From the NCBI GenBank assembly GCA_002501695.1, contig DANZ01000135.1, forward strand, positions 5,280-19,019: a stretch of DNA of 13,740 bases. Direction: 5' to 3'. Of the stretch, positions 6,732 through 13,567 are shown one piece after another; within the stretch, counting starts at the first letter, position 1; each line of letters starts with the position of its first letter. The notes under the pieces were generated by a model that saw nothing but the letters and a program-made list of their open reading frames with translations, ran no database searches and was not told the DNA's origin. A program made the position numbers and the translations under genes. Origin of the DNA: Methanolobus sp. UBA474. GTDB lineage: Archaea > Halobacteriota > Methanosarcinia > Methanosarcinales > Methanosarcinaceae.

Positions 6732-7826
6732 TTAGTGAGCGTGCAAATTGTGCAGGAAACTGATACCCTCTGCCCTGAGGCTTTCCTCAACTGCATCGTT
6801 CACTATGCTGATGAGCCTGTCCTTTTTGATGTTCGATACGGCTGAGAGTATCTTCAACTTGCGGGAATGTTCATTCCCGGAAGGGATGAGCTCATATACA
6901 ACGTCCATATCATATGCCGTCAGGTTTGCTTTCACAGTATCGGTCTCCGATTCCATGAAGAGCTTGATATGTCCTACGAACTCAGGACTGGACTTGATGA
7001 CTTCGGCCTTGATATCTTCTATCAGGTTCCGGACAACTGCTCTGGCCTGATCTGTAGGAACTTTACCTATACTGTATTCGGTGGCGTAACTGGTGATACC
7101 TGAAGCGTCAATGGAATTCATATCATCCTCAACAGGTTTGCCGGTTGCCTTGTCCATCATTTGGATGTCGTGAACGGGGATACTCGCCTCTCCAGTTTTC
7201 GTTTCCTCTAGCAATTTCTCTACGTCTTCTCCAAACAGCAGCTTCACAAAATCATGCCAGTGCTCATCTTCGTAAGTGGCAGAAAGCAGGACTACCTTTG
7301 CTTTCGGGTTCAATTGCTGGACAGAGGCCTCAAGGATGGGTATCTGTATTTTTTCTACCATGTCCAGCTTGTTGATCCCAAGCACTTCAGCATCTATTAT
7401 CTGCCTCAGTGCAAATTGCTTTACTTCCTTCATCAATTGCTTGAATCTGCTCCCGTCGATGAGTGTCACAAGCGGCTGGACGGTGGTATCCTTCAGATTC
7501 ATAAGGTTGATATCGCTCTTGATCACATTGGGAAAGGCGATACCTGTCGGCTCTATGAGGAGTATGTCCGGCTTATAGTCCCTGTTTAACAGGGTGATAG
7601 TTGTCTTCATGCTTACTTTCAACGAGCAGCATATGCATCCGCTGGTCAGCTCGGTTGTATCCAGTCCATATTTGGAGATCACGTCTCCGTCTATACCCAC
7701 TTCGCCGATCTCATTGACAATAATAGCAACTTTCTTACCAGCATTGCTAAAATCCCTTCCAAGTCTCAAGATCGTGGTGGTCTTACCGCTGCCTAAAAAC
7801 CCACCAATCACCAATACTTTCATCAT
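6732..7826 (-). CDS. CobW/COG0523-type G3E GTPase linked to methanol genes
   Basis: The 364-aa product is a G3E-family GTPase of the CobW/COG0523 group, proteins that insert or deliver metals using GTP. Motifs: Walker A GGFLGSGKTT (8-17), the family's metal-binding CxCC in SGCICCS (Cys64, Cys66, Cys67), Walker B-like DILLIEPTG (87-95) and guanine-specificity NKLD (152-155). The C-terminal half (about 225-364) carries the CobW C-terminal-like segment and ends in the His-rich HNLHAH. The ATG at 7826 has GAGGAG upstream; a second ATG follows immediately. It starts 27 nt after ramA, so the two share a transcript. Metal choice cannot be read from sequence: zinc for MtaA/MtaB, cobalt for corrinoid, or a role in corrinoid-protein activation similar to the G3E chaperone MeaB are all possible. 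Operon position favours a job in corrinoid methyl transfer rather than general cobalamin synthesis. Confidence 0.85.
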   Translation of the reverse strand: MMKVLVIGGFLGSGKTTTILRLGRDFSNAGKKVAIIVNEIGEVGIDGDVISKYGLDTTELTSGCICCSLKVSMKTTITLLNRDYKPDILLIEPTGIAFPNVIKSDINLMNLKDTTVQPLVTLIDGSRFKQLMKEVKQFALRQIIDAEVLGINKLDMVEKIQIPILEASVQQLNPKAKVVLLSATYEDEHWHDFVKLLFGEDVEKLLEETKTGEASIPVHDIQMMDKATGKPVEDDMNSIDASGITSYATEYSIGKVPTDQARAVVRNLIEDIKAEVIKSSPEFVGHIKLFMESETDTVKANLTAYDMDVVYELIPSGNEHSRKLKILSAVSNIKKDRLISIVNDAVEESLRAEGISFLHNLHAH

Positions 7827-7853
7827 AACTTTGTGCTCCTCTTCAAAAAAATA

Positions 7854-9476
7854 TCATGCTGGAATCTCCAGCACTGTAAGGTTCTCCCATTTGAACTTAT
7901 CCTTGGGGCATGCGTTTATGCATCTCTTGCAGTTCGAGCCGTCACAGAGGTCCGAACTTATCATGACGACACCCGCCTCATCGATACTGAGCGCACCTGT
8001 GGGGCATACCTTTACACACTTTTGGCATTCGGGGCAGTCGATCTTCATGGTAAGGTACGTGCCTACCTTCTCAAGCACCTCTAGTCCTTCTTCGCCAAGC
8101 ACTGGAATATCCCTTATTACACGTTTGTCTACCCTTGTGGTGTGTTCCGGCAAGTCTATCTGGGGGAGTCCTTTCTTCTTAAGGAACTTCTTTAGCATCT
8201 TGAAAGGCATACCTTCTGTCCAGTAGGAGATCTCCTGAATATATGCATCCTTGAAACCCTGGTCGGTTGCAAACATGAGGTGATTGCTCAGGATCTTCTT
8301 TGCGATCTCCTGGAGTTCCCATAGCCTCTCTTCCGAAAGGAGGATCTCCTTCGCCACTAGAAGTGATGTATTGCCTATCTGGATCACTTCATCCACGTTA
8401 TAGGGCACCATGCCTATCTGGTGTGCCTTAACTGCATCCATGTAAGTGCCTGCAGCTCCTGACATATATGCCTTCTTTACCTCGCTGACCTCGATGCCGG
8501 CTGCATTACAGAGCGCAAGGTGACCGGCACGTATGGCGCCTATCGCCAGTCCGGCTTCCTGTACGTCCTTCTCGAAGAATTTTACATTGTCCTGAAGGTA
8601 AAGGATATGATCTGGCGTGTTGATCTTGGGAAGCTGTATGATGCCGTTCTTCATTCCTGCATCAATAAGGGCAATAACTCCCGTTCCTGTGATGCCCTTT
8701 GCTTTAAGGTCGCTATCCTCTAATACTTCTCCGCTCTTTGGATCTACGAGCTTTGCTTTCACCGTATTCATTTCTGCGTCAAGTACGTAGTTGCGCAGAT
8801 TGCCATTCTCGAACTCGACATCTGCAATGACGAACGGGGATGCGAGCTTCCCGTACTTGATCTGCTGGCCTTCAAGAGCAGGGCCGGCTGCAGCGGAGCC
8901 TGTATATATGGTCCCCTTATGGATAAGTGCCATCTCTGCGTTGGTACCGTAGTCCGTGGCAATAGCAGTTTCCTGGGTGTCAAGGAAACCGGATTTGATA
9001 ATAAGTGCAAGTGCGTCTGCGCCGACCTCATGTCTGATGGCGGGTGGGACTACGAGCTTTGCATTTGGATAAACCTCAAGGCCGGTAATTTCGGAACAGT
9101 TTATAATGCGTGCACTCCTGTCCGATTCTTTTATATTGAGCTTCTCTTTTTTTCGTTCCCCTGCATACGCAAGGTCATCTATCGGAATTCCCTGGAATAT
9201 AGAAAGCTGAATAGGGTTTCCGCAAATGGCCATCCTTTGCAGTTCTTCAGGTACTATCCCAAGGGCCTCAATGACCTTTCTCACGGCATTCACGTGAAGT
9301 CCGTGGGCAAGCTTCAGCCCGTAGGTGATAGCAAAGTCAAGATGGTCCATCACATTAGCTCCAGGAAGCGGGTTACGAAGAGTGATCACTGTCTTCTTGA
9401 TCTCCCCTTTATCCAGGTCTATCTTTTGTGCTCTTATGCCACTGGTTCCTAAGTCGATTGCTACTCCGGTTCTCAT
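7854..9476 (-). CDS. ramA: Corrinoid protein reductive activase, RamA family
   Basis: The 540-aa product matches the length and layout of M. barkeri RamA: an ASKHA-type ATP-binding region followed by two [4Fe-4S] sites, with no N-terminal ferredoxin domain such as bacterial RACo proteins have. Landmarks are AIDLGTSG (6-13), NPLPGANVMDHLDFAITYG (35-53), CGNPIQLSIFQ (85-95), DYGTNAEMAL (175-184), GITGTGVI (261-268) and YMSGAAGTYMDA (337-348). Cluster ligands are Cys481/484/487/491 and Cys511/516/519/523. RamA couples ATP hydrolysis to reduction of Co(II) to Co(I) on corrinoid proteins, which is thermodynamically hard without ATP. The characterised RamA serves the methylamine systems; close linkage with mtaCB suggests that this one serves MtaC. 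Start ATG ends at 9476 with AAGGGA five nt upstream. First gene of a two-gene operon with the CobW-type GTPase. Confidence 0.92.
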   Translation of the reverse strand: MRTGVAIDLGTSGIRAQKIDLDKGEIKKTVITLRNPLPGANVMDHLDFAITYGLKLAHGLHVNAVRKVIEALGIVPEELQRMAICGNPIQLSIFQGIPIDDLAYAGERKKEKLNIKESDRSARIINCSEITGLEVYPNAKLVVPPAIRHEVGADALALIIKSGFLDTQETAIATDYGTNAEMALIHKGTIYTGSAAAGPALEGQQIKYGKLASPFVIADVEFENGNLRNYVLDAEMNTVKAKLVDPKSGEVLEDSDLKAKGITGTGVIALIDAGMKNGIIQLPKINTPDHILYLQDNVKFFEKDVQEAGLAIGAIRAGHLALCNAAGIEVSEVKKAYMSGAAGTYMDAVKAHQIGMVPYNVDEVIQIGNTSLLVAKEILLSEERLWELQEIAKKILSNHLMFATDQGFKDAYIQEISYWTEGMPFKMLKKFLKKKGLPQIDLPEHTTRVDKRVIRDIPVLGEEGLEVLEKVGTYLTMKIDCPECQKCVKVCPTGALSIDEAGVVMISSDLCDGSNCKRCINACPKDKFKWENLTVLEIPA

Positions 9477-9530
9477 ATATATCCCTTGAAGTTTTTTAAA
9501 GTTAATAAGTTACTATTGGGTTCTAACTTA

Positions 9531-9577
9531 AAAATATATGCTACGGTGATGATGTTTGAAGGCAGTGGTATTTAAAT
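9531..9577 (-). promoter_or_regulatory. Candidate ramA promoter region
   Basis: On the minus strand CATATATTTT (9531-9540) would start transcription near 9508, giving a leader of about 30 nt; AATTTAAATA (9570-9577) is a second candidate further upstream. The feo operon ends upstream at 9692, and a possible terminator lies between, so ramA probably has its own promoter. The rest of the 215-bp gap holds nothing else I can name. Confidence 0.4.
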
Positions 9578-9600
9578 TGATTGAAGTACTTACATTATTT

Positions 9601-9643
9601 CTATAAAATAGCAGTACACGCGGCCACCCAAAAGCATGTGCTA
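9601..9643 (-). terminator. Possible terminator of the feo operon
   Basis: TAGCA and CATGC of the minus strand pair with GCGTG and TGCTA, leaving a three-base bulge and a 12-nt loop (arms 9609-9621 and 9634-9643). The stem is followed on the minus strand by TATTTTATAG. It is about 50 nt after the stop of the last feo gene. It is an imperfect but plausible terminator. Confidence 0.45.
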
Positions 9644-9691
9644 TAAGTTAATTGTACCTACATCAAAGATGCTATCGCAAGAAATATATAA

Positions 9692-9970
9692 TCAGTTCTT
9701 GCAGCACAGCCTTTTTCCTTTTTCCGTAAGCGCATACTTTTTGCCTGCAGGATATGATGATCCTTTATGGCATGAAGCTGCCGCAGGTCCGGAACAGCAT
9801 CCTGGGCAGGTGGCAGGCTCACCAGGGTCGCACACTTCTTTGATGTAGCCCATATTTTCCATGTTCTGAAGTATCCCTTTAAAGTTCTCGGGGCTAATGT
9901 TAAGTCTCTGCGCCATCTCTCCGGTGGATAGGTTCTCAAAGTACAGTCCATTTAATATATCTTTGATCAT
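9692..9970 (-). CDS. FeoC-like winged-helix protein with Cys-rich wing
   Basis: The 92-aa protein starts with a helix-turn-helix (MIKDILNGLYFENLSTGEMAQRLNISPENFKGILQNMENMGYIKEV, residues 1-46) typical of small winged-helix regulators. The wing contains Cys47, Cys55, Cys58, Cys59 and Cys67, and the chain ends with Cys89-Cys90. FeoC proteins are small winged-helix partners of FeoB whose wing cysteines can bind an iron-sulfur cluster; the layout and last position in a feoAB operon support this. It may tune FeoB stability or act as an iron/redox sensor; DNA binding is possible but not shown. GAGGGGA precedes the ATG by four bases. It starts 15 nt after the membrane-protein gene. DUF-type HTH regulators of other kinds are an alternative, but the Cys pattern favours FeoC-like. 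Confidence 0.7.
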   Translation of the reverse strand: MIKDILNGLYFENLSTGEMAQRLNISPENFKGILQNMENMGYIKEVCDPGEPATCPGCCSGPAAASCHKGSSYPAGKKYALTEKGKRLCCKN

Positions 9971-9985
9971 CCGGTCCCCTCTCTG

Positions 9986-10450
9986 TTAACTCTTTTTTAA
10001 TTCAAAGCTGCCCTTCCACTTAAGATACGTGAGCAGTGACAGCACCCCCATGTATATTTCAGGCCTCAGTGCATCGATTACCGACCAGTTTATATAATCT
10101 TCGCTATTTAAAAGGTGAGCCTCAAGGAAATCCCCGGTTGCTGCAAGCATATATATCCCTGCAAATATCAGGGACAGGAGGATCCCTACATAGACGTATG
10201 CAATCCCTTCGCGGACGCCGGAATGTATCTCTGATACCCCGTATATGAACACACATCCTATAAGCATGAGGATCATCCCGGCAACAATATCAGGCGGGAT
10301 GAACAGGGCGCCTGCTACAGCAGTCATATAAGATGACCCCGTATCTCCGGACACGACTTGTAAGATGCCTGTTATTATCTGGATCGTTCCGATAAGGATA
10401 TAACCGCACCCCATGAACAGGGCGAACAGCATTTTGCCTCTATTGCTCAT
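9986..10450 (-). CDS. Small integral membrane protein of the feo operon, unknown function
   Basis: I do not recognise a family for this 154-aa protein. Three clear hydrophobic segments lie at about 8-32, 53-72 and 83-104, with a weaker fourth at 131-144. It has a short, basic N-terminus (MSNRGK) and a basic C-terminus ending KKS. Between segments 3 and 4 is a polar, acidic loop (GDFLEAHLLNSEDYINWSVIDALRPE). Cys15 and Cys66 lie within membrane segments. It sits between feoB and the FeoC-like gene with 15-nt gaps on both sides, so it is co-transcribed with the iron transporter and is likely to act with it, perhaps as an accessory subunit. That role is inferred only from position. Confidence 0.8.
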   Translation of the reverse strand: MSNRGKMLFALFMGCGYILIGTIQIITGILQVVSGDTGSSYMTAVAGALFIPPDIVAGMILMLIGCVFIYGVSEIHSGVREGIAYVYVGILLSLIFAGIYMLAATGDFLEAHLLNSEDYINWSVIDALRPEIYMGVLSLLTYLKWKGSFELKKS

Positions 10451-10465
10451 TCCAATAACCTCTGT

Positions 10466-12463
10466 TCAGTATCCAAGCAATTTACCTCCCTGGTACACGA
10501 AGAAAGCCATTATCCAGGCAACTGCAATTCCGTAAGCGAGCGCGAAGGCCGTCCATTTCCAGGAGCCTGTCTCCTTTTTTATGACTCCCAGGGTCGCAAC
10601 GCATGGCATGTACAGCAGGCTGAACACCATCAGGCTAAGTGCACTAAGGGCAGTGACAGCCGGGTCTGCAAGCAAGCTGGCTGTAAGAGCTTCCGGGCTG
10701 TCTCCCGCTCCGTATAGAACTCCCATGGATGCAACGACTATTTCCTTTGCGACCAGGCCGAATACAAGGGCTACCGTCATCTTCCAGTCAAAACCCAGGG
10801 GCTCAAGGAGCGGTGCAAAGAAGTGGCCCATCATGCCCACGTAACTTTCTTCACTACCATATTCTATTCCCCAGGGAAATGATGCCAGTAACCAGATGAT
10901 GACCACTCCTATCAATATGAGAGTTCCTGCTTTTTTGATGTACATTGCCCCGTTATCCCACATGTGCACAATACTTGTCCTGAGCGTAGGCACGCGGTAA
11001 GGCGGCATTTCCATGATGAATGGTGCAGGCTTGCCTTTTACAATGGTCGATCTGAGGAGCTTGGCAGAGATGACTGCCACCACTATGCCAAGAACATACA
11101 TGAAGAATACAACGGTTCCTGCCTGCCGTCCGAAGAAGGCGCCTGCCAGAAGTATATATATAGGTAGTCTGGCTCCGCAGGACACGAAAGGCACTACCAG
11201 TATGGTGATCAGCCTGTCCTTCTCATCTTCTATGCTGCGAGTGGCCATGATGGCAGGTACATTGCATCCAAAGCCCATGAGCAGAGGGATGAACGATTTT
11301 CCGTGCATGCCTATCTTGTACATTAGCCTGTCCATGATAAATGCCGCCCTGGCAAGATATCCGCTGCCCTCGAGCAGGGACAGCAGGAAGAACAAAATGA
11401 ATATGTTCGGAACGAAGGTCAGCACGGCTCCGACACCCCCTATTATACCATCCCCTATCAGGGATGCCAGCCATTCCGGCTCCAGGCGGGATGTAACATT
11501 GACCGCCAGCCATAAAAATATCCTTTCTATCATGTCTGTGAAAGGTGTGGCGAAAGCGAAGGTAAGTTCGAAAGCTCCCCACATCAGGGCCAGAAATATG
11601 GGTATTCCCAGGTACTTATTTGTCAGGACTCTGTCTATCATGTCCGACTTTGTCATTCTTACATTGCACCGGGTACACATCTGCGGGAAAATAGCATTGA
11701 TCGCAACGTATCTCTTATCAGCTATGTCTGCCTCGTATTCCTCCTGATCGATAGAGGCAAGCAGCTCATTGATGGCCGCAGATACGTGGCTCTTCCCAAC
11801 CTTTGTCCGGACGTTACGATCACCTTCGAGCAGCTTTATGCTCATCCAGCGCAGAGGATATCTCTTTGAAAGCTCCGGGTCTGTCAGCAGGATCTTCTCT
11901 ATCTCCAGGACCTTGCTCTCAATAATGTCCCCATAGCCTATTTCTCTTCCGTGGTACTTGTCATTGTATTTCTGTTCAATGACCCTGTCGAGAAGTTCAT
12001 TGATGCCGATATCGCGGCTTGCAACTGTCTGGACTATTGGTGCTGCAAGGATCTCCTGCATCCTGTCGATATATAATTTATCGCCTCTCTCCAAAGCAAG
12101 ATCACACATGTTAAGAGCTATGATCATCTCGGTCTCAAGCTCCATTAACTGTGTTGTAAGGTAGAGATTCCTCTCGAGATTTGAAGCATCTATTATCTGG
12201 ATGACAATATCCGGTTTTTCCTCGATGATATAATCCCTTGCAACTATCTCATCCAGAGAATATGCCGTAAGGCTGTAAGTGCCCGGCAGGTCGGTGACCT
12301 CTATGTCGTACCCTCTGTAACTCCTGATGCCTGTTTTCTTCTCAACCGTAACACCTGGCCAGTTGCCCACATGCTGCCGGGAGCCAGTTATTGCATTGAA
12401 TAATGTGGTCTTCCCTACATTTGGATTGCCTGCAAGAGCAACTCTTATCTTCGTGTTTTCCAT
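10466..12463 (-). CDS. feoB: Ferrous iron transporter FeoB
   Basis: The 665-aa product is a complete FeoB, the inner-membrane Fe(II) uptake protein with a cytoplasmic G domain. G motifs: G1 GNPNVGKTT (12-20), the FeoB-typical HVGNWPGVTVEKK (31-43), G3 DLPG (58-61), G4 NMCD (118-121), and a G5-like ASRD (148-151). A helical linker with a CTRC pair (Cys263, Cys266) leads to the membrane domain from about residue 285. The two Gate motifs are present with their cysteines, MGFGCNVPAIMATRSI (Cys400) and VPFVSCGARLPIY (Cys429), as is the conserved MPCVATLG (Cys621). The ATG ending at 12463 has AGGAG five nt upstream. feoB follows feoA by 57 nt and is followed closely by two small genes. A dtxR-family gene upstream and a palindrome at the feoA promoter suggest metal-dependent repression. 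Confidence 0.97.
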   Translation of the reverse strand: MENTKIRVALAGNPNVGKTTLFNAITGSRQHVGNWPGVTVEKKTGIRSYRGYDIEVTDLPGTYSLTAYSLDEIVARDYIIEEKPDIVIQIIDASNLERNLYLTTQLMELETEMIIALNMCDLALERGDKLYIDRMQEILAAPIVQTVASRDIGINELLDRVIEQKYNDKYHGREIGYGDIIESKVLEIEKILLTDPELSKRYPLRWMSIKLLEGDRNVRTKVGKSHVSAAINELLASIDQEEYEADIADKRYVAINAIFPQMCTRCNVRMTKSDMIDRVLTNKYLGIPIFLALMWGAFELTFAFATPFTDMIERIFLWLAVNVTSRLEPEWLASLIGDGIIGGVGAVLTFVPNIFILFFLLSLLEGSGYLARAAFIMDRLMYKIGMHGKSFIPLLMGFGCNVPAIMATRSIEDEKDRLITILVVPFVSCGARLPIYILLAGAFFGRQAGTVVFFMYVLGIVVAVISAKLLRSTIVKGKPAPFIMEMPPYRVPTLRTSIVHMWDNGAMYIKKAGTLILIGVVIIWLLASFPWGIEYGSEESYVGMMGHFFAPLLEPLGFDWKMTVALVFGLVAKEIVVASMGVLYGAGDSPEALTASLLADPAVTALSALSLMVFSLLYMPCVATLGVIKKETGSWKWTAFALAYGIAVAWIMAFFVYQGGKLLGY

Positions 12464-12520
12464 AAGCTCCTCGCCAACTCATTACTAATTCAGTTTGCAG
12501 GTCTGTTATGTTGGAGTCCT

Positions 12521-12757
12521 TTACTCGATCTTCTGGACGAATATCTGACTTGCCTCTTCTTTTCTTATTGACAGATGATACCCTTTTATCTGGAATTCTA
12601 TAGGATCGCCTAAGGGGGCTGTTCTCACAAGTTCTATTTCGGAACCGGCGACCATTCCCATGTCGAACAGTTTTCTTCTGGCAGGGCCTTTTACACGCAT
12701 TTTGGTTATTCTTGCCAGGTCTCCCGGTTTAAGAGTATCAAGCGTGATCTCGGACAT
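12521..12757 (-). CDS. feoA: Ferrous iron transport protein FeoA
   Basis: The 78-aa protein is a single SH3-like FeoA domain. Characteristic segments are LDTLKPGDLARITKMRVKG (6-24), RRKLFDMGMVAGSEIELVRTAPLGDPIEFQIKGYHLSIRKEEA, with the conserved DMGM-G, PLGDP and SIRKEEA features. FeoA is a small cytoplasmic partner of FeoB needed for efficient Fe(II) uptake. AAGGAA lies about 10 nt before the ATG. It opens the feoAB operon and is preceded by a TATA box and a 15-bp palindrome. As a stand-alone domain it differs from the C-terminal SH3 domain of full-length DtxR proteins, which the neighbouring repressor lacks. Confidence 0.95.
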   Translation of the reverse strand: MSEITLDTLKPGDLARITKMRVKGPARRKLFDMGMVAGSEIELVRTAPLGDPIEFQIKGYHLSIRKEEASQIFVQKIE

Positions 12758-12788
12758 TTTAAACAGTTCCTTCTTCTATCAGAATCTC

Positions 12789-12803
12789 TGATTACCGTAA
12801 TCA
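12789..12803. promoter_or_regulatory. Operator-like palindrome TGATTACCGTAATCA at the feo promoter
   Basis: A perfect 7-1-7 inverted repeat lies 32-46 bp before the feoA start codon, just downstream of the feoA TATA box and over the expected start of transcription. The position is that of a repressor site. The neighbouring DtxR-family gene is the natural candidate for the binding protein. No second copy of this palindrome was seen in the window, including upstream of the dtxR-like gene. Confidence 0.55.
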
Positions 12804-12805
12804 TA

Positions 12806-12818
12806 CTTTTAATATATA
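12806..12818 (-). promoter_or_regulatory. feoA TATA box
   Basis: The minus strand reads CTATATATTAAAAG here, a good archaeal TATA match about 50-60 bp before the feoA start. Initiation about 25 nt downstream would fall on the palindrome at 12789-12803. The upstream flank (12815-12834) contains TAGC/GCTA arms around TCGCGA, a weaker inverted repeat. Confidence 0.5.
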
Positions 12819-12944
12819 GCAATTTCGCGATAGCTAATATGTTTCTGCATGCAAAACAATCCGGATGATTATGCTATGCACTACTTACAAAAAATAGTCA
12901 ATACAGCCCAAATTGTATCACTGATATGCATGTGCTGCTAACAG

Positions 12945-13430
12945 TTACTTTTTATCTGTTCCGTGTATGGGACAATTCTCTTTCGGAGACGGCTTACAGT
13001 CGATATATTCACCAGTGGTATAAAAGTGCCTGAAGTGATCCAGCCAGTAAGGCCACTCACTCCTCCTGTCAATGAACTCGACGAACTTGGTCAGGATCTC
13101 AAACGTTTCAGGCGCGAGCACATGCTCTATCTTGCATGCATCCAGATTGGCATTTTTCTCGTCAAGCCCAAGCAGTAAAAGGAAATCCCTGATGACGCCA
13201 TGTTTTTCCATTGTGCATTTGGCAATCCTCTCTCCTTCTTCTGTAAGAGTGACACCGCCATACTTCTCATAATTGATGTATCCAAGCTTGGTAAGTTTCT
13301 TGAACATCCCGGTAACACTTGGAGAACTCAGATCAAGCTCCCGTGAAACATCCTTTACCTGGGCATAGCCTTTTCTTTCCACAACTTTCTCGATGGCTTT
13401 CAGGTAATCTTCCGTTCTTTCAGTTGTCAT
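12945..13430 (-). CDS. DtxR/MntR-family metal-dependent transcriptional repressor
   Basis: The 161-aa protein has the N-terminal winged helix of the DtxR family (EDYLKAIEKVVERKGYAQVKDVSRELDLSSPSVTGMFKKLTKLGYINYEKYGGVTLTEEGERIA, residues 7-70) and the helical dimerisation and metal-binding domain, but no C-terminal SH3 domain. Candidate metal ligands are Asp8, His77, Cys99, Glu102 and His103. Cys99 in DACKIEHVL resembles the DtxR/IdeR iron site (DACRWEHVM), whereas MntR has Glu there; residue 11, Glu in MntR, is Lys. This points to iron rather than manganese, with less certainty because the tail (YWLDHFRHFYTTGEYIDCKPSPKENCPIHG) adds His and Cys residues. It presumably represses the adjacent feo operon when iron is replete. 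It has its own TATA box and is separated from feoA by 187 bp. Confidence 0.9.
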   Translation of the reverse strand: MTTERTEDYLKAIEKVVERKGYAQVKDVSRELDLSSPSVTGMFKKLTKLGYINYEKYGGVTLTEEGERIAKCTMEKHGVIRDFLLLLGLDEKNANLDACKIEHVLAPETFEILTKFVEFIDRRSEWPYWLDHFRHFYTTGEYIDCKPSPKENCPIHGTDKK

Positions 13431-13484
13431 AAAAAACCTACCATTTTTCGGATTAGCTATTGTAGCAAGATGGGTTCCCTATGC

Positions 13485-13492
13485 TATATAAA
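13485..13492 (-). promoter_or_regulatory. TATA box of the dtxR-like gene
   Basis: The minus strand reads ATGTTTATATAGCAT with a consensus TTTATATA, 55-62 bp before the start codon. Initiation near 13462 would leave a leader of about 30 nt ending in a weak Shine-Dalgarno (GTAGGT). The same octamer is used by the proposed mtaCB promoter. Confidence 0.55.
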
Positions 13493-13567
13493 CATACCTG
13501 TTTTTACCGCAGTGGTTGCAGGGAATCGTAGCCTGCTATTTTCGATGCTTCCCTCTTCAGTATGATT

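Noticed and set aside
7594..8226. 210-codon plus-strand frame opposite the GTPase gene and the end of ramA
   Set aside because: It spans two genes on the other strand and their 27-nt gap, has Ser/Thr/Pro-rich shadow composition and no support as a gene.
9541..9590. TGATGA box suggesting a C/D guide RNA upstream of ramA
   Set aside because: No matching CTGA D box or internal C'/D' pair at suitable spacing.
11013..11747. 244-codon plus-strand frame opposite feoB
   Set aside because: feoB is unambiguous; the opposite frame is rich in Ser, Met and Pro from reverse reading of membrane codons.
12830..13460. Shared 9-mer ATTAGCTAT upstream of feoA (12830-12838, minus) and of the dtxR-like gene (13452-13460, plus)
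   Set aside because: A single 9-bp match between two AT-rich regions, in opposite orientation relative to the promoters; too likely by chance to call a common operator.
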